64,000 nucleotides of DNA from Notamacropus eugenii (taxonomy: Eukaryota > Chordata > Mammalia > Diprotodontia > Macropodidae). The position numbers were made by a program, and so were the translations under genes. Below are positions 55,301 to 64,000 of this stretch, piece after piece. Location: positions 354,268,660 through 354,332,659 of the forward strand of contig NC_092873.1 of NCBI RefSeq assembly GCF_028372415.1. The letters are read 5' to 3'. How positions within the stretch are numbered: the stretch's first letter is position 1; each line of letters opens with the position of its first letter. The notes under the pieces are model-generated. The model had not been told where the DNA came from, did no database searches, and saw only the letters and a list, made by a program, of their open reading frames with translations.

Positions 55301-58300
55301 CTTAACTCTTCCCCCTTAACCATCCCCCTTTTTCCCCCACAGTTCAGAGTTGAGCCTCAACATACCTGGTGGTATTTCTTTAGGATGTTGTGCATTTCTG
55401 CCACATCCTCACTTGACACAGCCTTGATGACGAAGCGACGATCGTAGGTGGTGAGGAAACGTGTTCCACATCTGCCCTGACTGTCACTGTTGATGGGGGC
55501 ACTGCGTGTCACCGAGTTCTGGTGGACCAAGAAAAAAGTCAGGCTGGTGGTGGGACCCCAACTGGTACTGATGTCTCCTTTTAATAGGTTCAACTTACCC
55601 TCTACCCCACCCAGGCCCATGCAGTCAAGTATGAGGACACAGGAACTCCAAACCAGTCCTGCCCACTTATTTCCCAAAGGATATGTGCAACTCCCAAACC
55701 CCCCTTTGGCACTGACCCCTTCTAAGGAGGCTCTTCCATCTGGAGTGAGCCTCCACCTGTCTCGGAACCATCTGAAAAGGAGCTGGCTAATGCATTCACC
55801 AGATTCTTTTGAGTAACAGAACCAGAACAGAACCAGACCTGTAGAGTCCTCTTTTTCTCTACCCCCTGCCCTTCTATCCTGGGACTGGTATAGAAAGGGA
55901 GTTACAGAAAAAAGGTCTTTCCTTCAATTCTAGTTTCATGAGCTTCCCTGAAACCTAAAGGTAGAGCCTCCTGGACAAGGTCCTGGATGGAAATGGTGGA
56001 AAGACCAGCTTCTATCCTGATCCTGACATATTATGTAACCTTCTAGAAATCACTTTATATCAATTATCCTCAGTTTCCCTATGTGTAGCAGAGAAGATTA
56101 ATCACATTCTCAATTATCTCCTGCCCCACATTTCTATCTCCCATGAAAATCAAGATACAAATTGGGTGTTGTTTTTTCAATTCAATCCAAAATATATGAA
56201 ATGCATACACAGTGGAAAGCATTGTGCCAGGCCTAACAGTTTGGTAGAAGCACCTAACTATGGTGATGTACAAAATGACACATGAAAAATTTCATGAAAG
56301 AAGTACAGAATGATGTTTGAGGTACAAGAGGAAAAGGTTTTCCCTAAAGGGGAAATTGGGGAAAAGGTGTACGTATAAGGTGACATTTGAGTTGAGCTGT
56401 AAAGGGTGAAGAGAAGGAGAACCAATATAATATTCCAGTTCACACAAAACTCCAAAGGTGGGAAGGTGATGGGCCTGGTTTGGCTGATGAGACTTGGGTG
56501 TCCGGCAAAGAAGCCTAAATGTCAGTTGATGCACCACAGGGAACCGTGAAGAGTGTACAAGTAGAGGTTTTTGAGAATTTGACCAAAGCTGTGCATAAAG
56601 AATATTCATCTCGTTATATGAAGGGTGGACTGGAAGAGGGAGAAAGAAGGTATGTTAGGAAGGAGGCTATTCCAGCAGTCCTAGCAGGGCCTGGAGGAAG
56701 GAGTAGCCACAAAAGATCACGATATCATAGAACTTTCCAGCTGGAAGGGAACGCAGGAGGTATTTAGTTCAACTCATACCTAAAAGGAATCCCTTCCTAC
56801 CCATACTACTCCTGACAAGTGGATATCCAGCACCTCCTGAGATGGCAAAGTCCACCTTTGGGCAGCTCTTACTGGAAGGAAGATTCTCCTGACCCCAAGC
56901 CTAGACTGGCCTCTTGGCAATTTCCACTCATTTCTCCTGGTTCTGCCTTCTGAGAACAAACAAAAGAAGTCTCATTCTCTTCCACATGGCAGTCCTTCAA
57001 ATACTCAAGTTGTGTCCTGCATCTTGTTTTCTTTAGGCTAAATACTCTTAGTTCTTTCAACCTAACCTCACATGACACAGGCTTATTGGACATGGTTCTT
57101 CACTATTCTGGACACTCTGCAACTTATCAATGTTTTCCTTAAGATGTGGTGCCCACAGCTGAACAGCACTCTAGATGAGGTCTGACTGGGTAGAGAGAGA
57201 TTTTCACTTCCTTATTCCTGGAGGCTCTGCCTCTCTTAATGTAGGCTAAGACCACATTAGCATATCACAATGTTGACCAATCTAAGCTTGCTGCTCACTA
57301 TAACCCCCAGATCTTTTTCAGACAAACTGATATGTCACCATTAGGGAAGAATCAATGGAATTTGGTGGATGTGGCCTGTAAGGAAGAAAGGAGAGGCAAT
57401 GGTAATGCCACATATTCTAGCGCAGGTGAACAGTAATGCCACTAAAGGAAAGGTTAGGGGAAAGATAAAGCTTAATTTTGGACATGTTGAGTTTGAAGCA
57501 TATGGTGAGAAACCAAACGTAGGCATGTATAGATGCGGGGCTGAACTACAGAAGGGCAGTCAAGGTTGAAGACGTTCATTTGGGGTCACCTATGCACAAA
57601 TAGTACCTGAAGCTGTGGAAGTGAATAAGCTCACCATGACAGATGGGAGAGCTGAAGACAACCCTTGAGAGGCACTGCCTAGGTGCCAGGAAACAAGTGA
57701 AACATACGATATTTCCCTGTGGTTCTGGCCCTCTGAGCTCTCTCTGCAGATAGCAGCTGGCTCTCCCTTGTCACTGGACAGCATTTGCCCTTGCTCCAGC
57801 CTCCTGCTTTGCATTTACTAGGGCTGTCAGAGTTCCAGGGGGGCTTCTAGGCTCTCTGGTCCTTTCTAAGATTCCATCTCATTTGGGGGACAGAGGTCAG
57901 TAGCAGCCATGTAAGAGGGCCTGGTCCAAAGAAAATTATTTGTTTAAAGATGGAAATAGTCAACGGAGGAGGGGCACCCTAATAAACTAATGGCCAACTA
58001 AGAATTATTCTAAACCAGAGATGGGAAACCTTTGGCCTTGAAGCCACATGTGGCCCTGTAGGTCCTCAAGTGCTGTCTTTTGACTGAATTCAAACTTTAC
58101 AGAAGATTTGTCCTGTGAAGTTTGGATTCAGTTAAAGGACTGTAGTTGAGGACGTAAAAGGTCACATGTGGCCTCAAGGCCAAAAGATCCCCACCCCTGG
58201 TAAACATTCTGGAAAGCAAATTGGGATTATGATCAATAAAAAGAGATCAAAATGTCTAAACTTTCTGATCGAGAGAGCTCACTGCTAGGCACATACTCCA

Positions 58301-61300
58301 AAGAGGTCAAAGACAGAAAGGAAATCCTCTCTATACAAAAAGTATATTGCAGTACTTTTTGTCATGACAATGAACTGGAAACAAAGTAGGTGGCTGGGGA
58401 GTAGCTAAACAAATTATAGTTAATGAATGTAATGGAATAATCTTGCACCATAAGATAAATAAGCAGAGATGCCTGGAGTCTCTTCTATGAACTGATTCAG
58501 TCTGCAGGAAAAATGGGAAAATAATGTACAAAATGGAAATGTAATTATATCCAAGAAAAGGGGAGAAAACAATAAAAGAAAACTAAATGCTATGTTAATA
58601 TGAGGACCAACCTTCGCCCTGGAGAAGAATTAAGAAAAAAATACTGCCCTCCTTTCACTGCAGAGGTGTGCATTCATCCTTCACTGCCAAAGAAGACCAT
58701 GCCATCAGAGAAATAATGACATGACTTGCACTTGACTTTGTTTTGTATGAGGTAGGGCTGTGCAGGTCACCAGCCTCACTTCTCCTCCAGAGTCATCTGA
58801 ATCCAGTGACCCAACAGGAGATGACCCAGATTGAGGCAATTGGGGTTAAGTGACTTGCCCAAGATCACCCAGCTAGTGAGTGTCAAGTGTCTGAGGTGAG
58901 ATTTGAACTCAGGTCCTCCTGACTCCTGCACTGGTGCTCTATCCACTGCACCACCTAGCTGCCCTATTGCAAAGGTAAGAGACTATCAGTAAGAACACAT
59001 ACATAAACTGCTAAACATGATCAATTTGCTGGTAGGTTTTGCTAAACGATTCTTTTTTCTTTTTTAATCTTTGTTAAAAGGGAAAGTTCACTAAGAAGAG
59101 GGAGAAGAAATACATTCAGAAAGAAAGTAGAAAAAAAGACAATAAAAATTCTTGTCAAACCATCAAATTTCTTTTAAAAAGAGGAGCAACCCTTCGGAAA
59201 GTCAAGGGAAAAGAAAGTGATTTTCTGTTTGCCAGACTGGCATAAAAATAATGGGTTATTTTGGAGGGGAAGAGGAAAGTGGGAGGCATGGAAGTACTTT
59301 GTATTTCTCTTCCATGCTTAGCACATTCTGTTTTGATGGTTATTTGTGTACATGTCATATCTCCCCTACTTAATCATAAATTTTTTGAAAGCAAGAATTA
59401 TGTCTTTTTCTATTTCCTTCAGTGGTTAGCACAGTCCTTGCACACAGCAGGCACTTAATAAATGTTCTTTTAAAAGAATGTTGAATAATGCCATTCTTAG
59501 CCATAAGACCCATATTTATCTGTTTTCAAATATTTCGAAAAAAATTTATCCCCAGGAAATTTGGTTACTGCAAATGCTTAATTTCCACATTTTTTCCCTC
59601 TCTCTCACTTAACATGTTCCTTATTTTTTTCAAGTTTTCTCATCTCCAAACTTCCCTGGGTTAAATTACACAGGCTTCAATATTCCTGGGAGGGAAGCAC
59701 TATCACTTTCACTGTTAAAGGAAAATTGAGGCATGAAATGAGGGGTCTTATAAAGAATTAAACTCTCCAGGAGTCCTGACAGTCCAAGTACATTGCTGCT
59801 CCTAGGTCTGCCCAATCCTCGTATGTGAAGAAATGAAAGAAACTGAAAGAGCTGGGGGAAGTCCTTCATCTGAAAATAAATGTTAGAACCAGTCTCAGAC
59901 AGAGTTTTCAGGCCCAACAGGAAGAAAGGGTGCATGCAGCCTGAGAGAAAGCTTTGGTATAGTACACTTTCTTTCTCAGTAGTGGATATTCAGTGGATGT
60001 ATGTTTATTGCTCCCACTCCTGACCTTCTAGCTGGAAAGACCAATGTGGCAGGAAGCCCAAGGAAAGCAGAGGCAGAAAATATTAATCTCCAAGGCTTCT
60101 AATCCACAAAGAGATGAAAAGCACTGCTCTGAATAATCTTGACTTCTATCATCCCCCATAAGTACCACTCAGTCCTCAGCACAGCCATCTACCCAGCAAG
60201 GCAGCTGAGAGGTGCAGTACACAGCATGACGTGAGACAACAGATGAGAAGTAAGCCATAGCAGATGGGGGGTGATGGCAAGGCAACCTGCTGCTACTCCA
60301 ATGTCTAGACATGATCAAAAACTTCCCAAGCTTCTTTCCTAAAATTAGGATTTTACTTTGGGCTCTACCCTAATACAGGACATGGGTAACTTTCCTATAG
60401 CATAAGGATATAACTGAATTTTAATTATTCAGGTGCTTGGTTTTTCCTCCTCACTTCTTTTTAGTCTCTGTCTTATAGACATATACCTACTTGTGCAGTG
60501 CCTCCACCTAGGGAACAAGGATTGGAGAATGGGGGTAGAGAAAAGTCAAGGACATGAGAGGAGAGCTTCAGGATCATTTTGCTCCTTGAGACTAGCTCCA
60601 GTAAAAGGTCTACTTGGAGGAGAGGAGAGGCCACTAACTACAGCTAAATGGAGCTTTGAGTATCCTTTACAGATTTTAACAAACTATACTCTCCTGGTTC
60701 TTTCAAATAATTAAGGATCAATTGTACATCCTCTTACTATGTAGGTGAGGTGGAAAATTCCACTCTTTCCAGTTCTCAGTTGACAGAGGGCCTGCTAGGT
60801 ATGGGAGAAAGACCCAGAAAGCTGGAAGGGGTGGAGGAGAAAGGGAAACCATGAGGTGTGAGTCATACTCTAATGTTTCTGATAATGGGATCAGTTTCCC
60901 CCAGTTTATAAGAGGGGACTGATTCCCTCAACCCACAAATGGCATCAAGTGGGAGGGGGCAGTTAATCTACCCTGTCTGCCCCCCTCCCCCAATCATAAG
61001 GAGTTTATTTATTACCTGACACTCATACCTGGAAGGAGTTACACTAACCTCGAAGTCTTCCTTTCCTAATCTGTCTTATCTGCTTTAAGAAGCCTCTTAT
61101 TTCTTGCTGGGAACAACTCTCTCTTAAGTCAAACTACGAAGGAGAAGGGGTCTTCAGCCTAGACTGGGAATGTCAGACCAAAATGAAGTGGCTTTCATAG
61201 TCCCCTCTTCCATCCCATTGCTCAACCTCCCAACACCCTACTAACTCAGGTTTCCTGGATCCAAGGAGATGTGCCAAGGCCCTGTTCTGAACTAAGGTTA

Positions 61301-63189
61301 TGCCTGTTGTGCCTTTACCAGCAGCACTAGCACTTGAATCCCCCTGGGGGGTTGATGCTTCAAGCTTTCTGCCCCCTAAAGTCTGTGCCACCCCGCCAAC
61401 CCCTACCAATTCTACCCTCAGGCCCTCTTGAAAAAAGACACCCCTTACCTGGTAATCCTGATCATCAATGCCAAATCTCTCCCGGAGATTTCGGAACACC
61501 ATGGGGCAGTACTCTTTAAATTTAAAACGGCTGGGAAGGTTCTCCCTAGGCAAAAGTAGAGATGTCTTCCTGAATTTCAAAGCTTTCTGGCCACTGGGTT
61601 TCACTGGAACCCATACAAACCATTCCACCCTCCACTACTATGCTAAAAGGCCCCTGAGGAGTGACATCATGTCAAGTGTCTTCAAACTTGACTTTTGTTT
61701 CTATTATCACTTGCTGCCAATGGAAGTGCTCAGATCACTGCTTTGGAGAGAAGTATGATGATCTGAGCACTCTGCCTTCCTCTCACCAGCATACAGAGGC
61801 AAGATGACTTTGGCCCAGGTGCTTTAAATCTCCTACTAAAAGACTGAAACCTTTCCTGGAAGGCCGCCTATCTTGCTACTACCTCCATGCCTCCTCTCTG
61901 CAGTTTGATGGGGTTCCCAGCAGGGAGGCAAATACAACCATTCCCAGTACTCTGGGACTTAACAATCAGAAATCTGCTTGAGAATTTTGTTGCCAGTATC
62001 CTGCCTACTTCTTCCAATAAAGGTGGGGGACCCCCTGCTTTTGTCCAAGAACAATGGGAATACCTTTCAGGGTCAATGGATGCTGAAACTGTGATGGGCC
62101 CAAAGTCCTTGGATCCTTTTAGATCCCACCCAAACCCCAGGATACCAAAGTCTTCCCTATCCCAACCAGAGGCTGACAATGAACACAACTGCTCAGATTT
62201 TGCTGCCATTCCTTAGCTAAACGGCAATTTAGTTAGGGGCAGCTGTGATGTGGAGATGGCTTCTAGAATAAAGTGTTCTTCTTACTCCCTGTGGCAGAGA
62301 GACATCAAGGGAGGTTCACAAACCACACTCAAGTCTCTGTGAATGGTGGGGTTAAGACAGTAAGGCTGCTGAAGCAAGGGAGAGCTGTGGGATTCAAGAA
62401 CAGTGAATCAGAATTCAAAAGCACCATGGAAGAGGGGTGGGCAGGAGACTGATGCTCCATGGAAGAAGCAAAGGGCAGAGATCTCCAAAGAGCATACAGG
62501 AGTCCTCCAGACTCAGCAGGATTAGATGGCTCATGGGCTCCATCCATTCCATTCCATCATCAGAGAGAAAGTCCAGATGCTTTAGCTTCCTACTCAAGAT
62601 GCCATGAAGGTCAAAGATGGGAAAAGTAGCTCTGGACAGAGCCCCTGGGCTCCTCAGCAGGCTTACTGTTCCTATACTACTCAAAAGGGGAGTGGAGAGT
62701 TGTATCTACAGAGAGTCTGACTGCATTCCAGACTAGAAACATGCCAGAAAGCTTCCTGCCTCTTCCCAAGATCAAGATAGCTTGGTAGCCCCACACTAGA
62801 TACTCCAACTACCAGGTGGCTCACTTCCACTCAAGCTGGCCCCCAGTGAGTCCTTGGTGCCCAGCTGAAGGCCCACTGGGAGCCTCATGGCACTGCTGAC
62901 AAAGCAGGGGAGATCAAGAGACAGTGGGGGAGAGAGCCAGCTATTGATCTGTTGATTGTTAGAAGTTGTTGTGTTATCTCCCACCCCTAACAGATGCTGC
63001 TCCATCACTGGCACAAGATCTGGCTTCCAAAGTTCTTTGACTGAAGGGAAGGCCTGTCCTCCCACCAAGATACCTAACTCCAGAAACTTACTTATTGAAG
63101 AGATGATTATCCACCTTGATCTTGCTGTAGGCTTTGAAGTCATCTGGCATTAACATGACTGGGACTGGAACATTGCTGAGCTCATTGAT
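49331..63189 (-). CDS. PIP4K2B: PIP4K2B, phosphatidylinositol-5-phosphate 4-kinase type 2 beta (5' exon outside the window)
   Basis: Nine coding exons on the minus strand: 63189-63092, 61545-61449, 55518-55366, 54694-54548, 53854-53816, 53347-53234, 51468-51210, 50458-50355, 49411-49331 (TAG at 49333-49331). They encode 363 residues, equal to positions 54-416 of the 416-residue human protein; the exon with the start Met lies beyond 64000. The enzyme makes PI(4,5)P2 from PI5P and senses GTP. Visible motifs: [16 protein letters not shown] (lipid-kinase core), [12 protein letters not shown] with catalytic D278, the GTP-binding TRNVF (201-205), an acidic insert [18 protein letters not shown], and an activation loop whose residue 381 is Ala, as in type 2 enzymes. 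It ends [18 protein letters not shown]. The exon phases join cleanly and no break is seen. Confidence 0.97.
51960..52560 (-). repeat. Two reversed MIR copies in PIP4K2B intron
   Basis: Two similar reversed bodies, 51985-52200 and 52290-52555. Each has CATTTTACA..TGAGGAAA-type text, a GACTTG/GATTTG core and GAACTCAGGT.TTCTTGACT. The second begins with L2-like ATTTATAGAGTACCTACTAT. Confidence 0.6.
52686..52950 (+). repeat. CORE-SINE with MIR-like tail
   Basis: Head GTGTAGCTAGGTGGCACCAC, GAGTTCAAATGTGGCCTGAC, core ATGTGAGGGACCCTGTGCAA, tail CAGTTTCCTCAACGATGAAA and L2-like end GGTGCTTAATAAAGGCTTGT. Confidence 0.7.
56160..57670 (+). mobile_element. L2 LINE 3' portion split by an L3/CR1 insertion
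   Basis: L2-like text at 56160-56720 (AAGCATTGTGCCAGGCCTAA, GGAGGCTATTCCAGCAGTCC) resumes at 57330-57670 (TTTTGGACATGTTGAGTTTG, CATATGGTGAGAAACC). The middle is a reversed L3/CR1 copy. Order and orientation of the two parts agree with a single older element. Confidence 0.55.
56722..57330 (-). mobile_element. L3/CR1 LINE 3' end, reversed, nested in L2
   Basis: ATCATAGAACTTTCCAGCTG, TGGCAGTCCTTCAAATACTC, GTGGTGCCCACAGCTGAACA, GATGAGGTCTGACTGGGTAG and ACCCCCAGATCTTTTTCAGA follow, in order, the reversed CR1/L3 3' region. It is the better preserved of the two copies in this window. Confidence 0.75.
58016..58199. mobile_element. hAT-type MITE, second copy
   Basis: 184 bp beginning CAGAGATGGGAAACCTTTGG and ending AAAGATCCCCACCCCTG. 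The long imperfect inverted ends pair (CTTTGGCCTTGAAGCCACAT against ATGTGGCCTCAAGGCCAAAA). It shares ends and internal TTTGGATTCA with 9927-10058. The flanking 8-mers do not match, so the duplication has decayed or the ends are misplaced. Confidence 0.7.
58201..58610 (+). mobile_element. L1 LINE 3' fragment
   Basis: ACTCCAAAGAGGTCAAAGAC, TTGTCATGACAATGAACTGG and GTTAATGAATGTAATGGAAT match the L1 ORF2-end region also seen at 13372-13700. It directly abuts the MITE. Confidence 0.6.
58800..58966 (-). repeat. tRNA-derived CORE-SINE, reversed
   Basis: Reads, on the plus strand, GGGGTTAAGTGACTTGCCCA, GATTTGAACTCAGGTCCTCC and CACTGCACCACCTAGCTGCC: the reverse of the CORE-SINE with a well kept head. 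Probably a younger copy. Confidence 0.85.
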
Positions 63190-64000
63190 CTGCAGGAGAA
63201 AACAGTAAGGCTCATGACTACGATGAGACCTGCCACTGGGCTCTACCCTAGATAACAAGGGCCCAATGCCAAATGCGATCCCACTTCCCCATCTTCTCTA
63301 TCAAACCTGATTTATTCATCAAGGATAAGATCAAATGCCACCATTCCTTCTGTATGTGACTGTGTTGTCTAAAAAAAAAAAGCAATTTTTCTACTCTCTC
63401 AACTCCTAAAGTACCTCCTTAATAGTATTCATTCAATAACATTCAATAATTCATAACATTCAATATTATAGATGATTAATGTGTCCATATCGTCTCCCTT
63501 ACTAAAGAGCTGACATGTTACAGTGAAAATGGTGCTGGATTGCAACTCTGGAAGACTGCTGATGAAACATGTTTTGTTATACTATATTGCAGAACCAGGT
63601 ACATTGTTAGATATGGCTAGTGGGTTGATTTGTTTTGTTTAACTGTACCTCTTTGTTACAAAGATTGGAGAAGTGTCATTAGGAAGTAACAATATCCAAG
63701 AAAAAAAAAGAGCACCAATAAGACATTAAAAAATAAAAAGGTATTAGTACTGAAATCAGAAGACCAGGGTTTGATTCTTAGTTATTCACTGTGTGATTCT
63801 GGGCAAATAATTTCACCCCTTAGGTATAAAATGAGGATAATATCATTTGAATGACATACCTGACAGAGCTGAAGCAAGGATAAAATGAGATAACTCATGA
63901 AAAGCTCTTTGTAACTTACTAAGTGCTAGAGCAATGCAACATTATTGTTACTAGATTGCAAATTCTTTGAAGGCCTGACTTAAATCATTCCTCATTCTCC
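61546..64000 (-). other. PIP4K2B: PIP4K2B introns flanking exon 63092-63189
   Basis: 61546-63091 has no recognisable repeat or extra exon. 63190-64000, part of the intron towards the missing first exon, contains an L1-like 3'UTR stretch near 63520-63720 (AACATGTTTTGTTATACTAT, TAGATATGGCTAGTGGGTTG) and a MIR-like SINE at 63735-63950 (CTGTGTGATTCTGGGCAAAT). Confidence 0.5.

Larger units (their letters stand above)
55519..61448 (-). other. PIP4K2B: PIP4K2B intron (5.9 kb), repeat-rich
   Basis: Between exons 61545-61449 and 55518-55366. Holds the nested L2/L3 pair, the MITE, an L1 end, a CORE-SINE and an L2 tail near 59300-59470 (TTAGCACAGTCCTTGCACAC, GGCACTTAATAAATGTTC). 59480-61448 shows neither a clear repeat nor an exon. 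Confidence 0.6.

Noticed and set aside
58000-58210. An 8-bp target duplication around the second MITE
   Set aside because: The flanking octamers (TTCTAAAC and GTAAACAT) do not match in register; only a short TAAAC is shared, which could be chance.

Overview
This window is nuclear DNA from a mammal, almost certainly a marsupial. The split genes have mammalian exon structure and introns full of dispersed repeats. Those repeats include many copies of the tRNA-derived CORE-SINE that is abundant in marsupials (head GGCAGCTAGGTGG, core CTGTGTGACCCTGGGCAAGTCA, tail TGGAGAAGGAAATGGCAAAC). They also include L1 3' ends of a marsupial kind and old L2, MIR and L3/CR1 copies. I cannot name the species from sequence alone.

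The gene order is the one known from human 17q12: MLLT6 (+), CISD3 (+), PCGF2 (-), PSMB3 (+), PIP4K2B (-). The window opens in the last intron of MLLT6, followed by its 13-codon terminal coding exon (87-128) and a 3'UTR of about 4.5 kb. A repeat-rich spacer (4.6-11.2 kb) leads to a CpG island and the four-exon CISD3 gene (12022-15195), a mitochondrial protein with two CDGSH iron-sulfur domains. PCGF2/Mel-18 (coding 18312-23750, minus) converges on CISD3. It has nine coding exons and a probable noncoding first exon ending at 31890, inside a second CpG island. A complete tRNA-Asn(GTT) gene (35950-36023, minus) lies in the PCGF2-PSMB3 spacer, along with a 0.5-kb tetranucleotide array. PSMB3 (40713-44848, plus, six coding exons) encodes a full-length 205-residue proteasome subunit. 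PIP4K2B (minus, 49331-63189) is present as nine of its coding exons; the exon with the start codon lies beyond base 64000.

The genes do unrelated jobs: chromatin regulation (MLLT6, PCGF2), mitochondrial Fe-S chemistry (CISD3), protein degradation (PSMB3) and phosphoinositide signalling (PIP4K2B). Their grouping reflects old synteny, not an operon-like unit. All exon boundaries were set by hand from splice consensus, reading frame and remembered mammalian protein sequences; every listed exon joins in frame.

I did not find a wholly new biological system. The most notable local features are these: a six-copy, exactly 20-bp GC-box tandem array touching the CISD3 start codon; a GC-AG intron in PCGF2, followed by an intron with a NAGNAG acceptor; a G-rich PCGF2 promoter; a hAT-type MITE with a perfect 8-bp target duplication; an L3/CR1 copy nested inside an L2; and several non-repeat blocks that look like conserved regulatory DNA.
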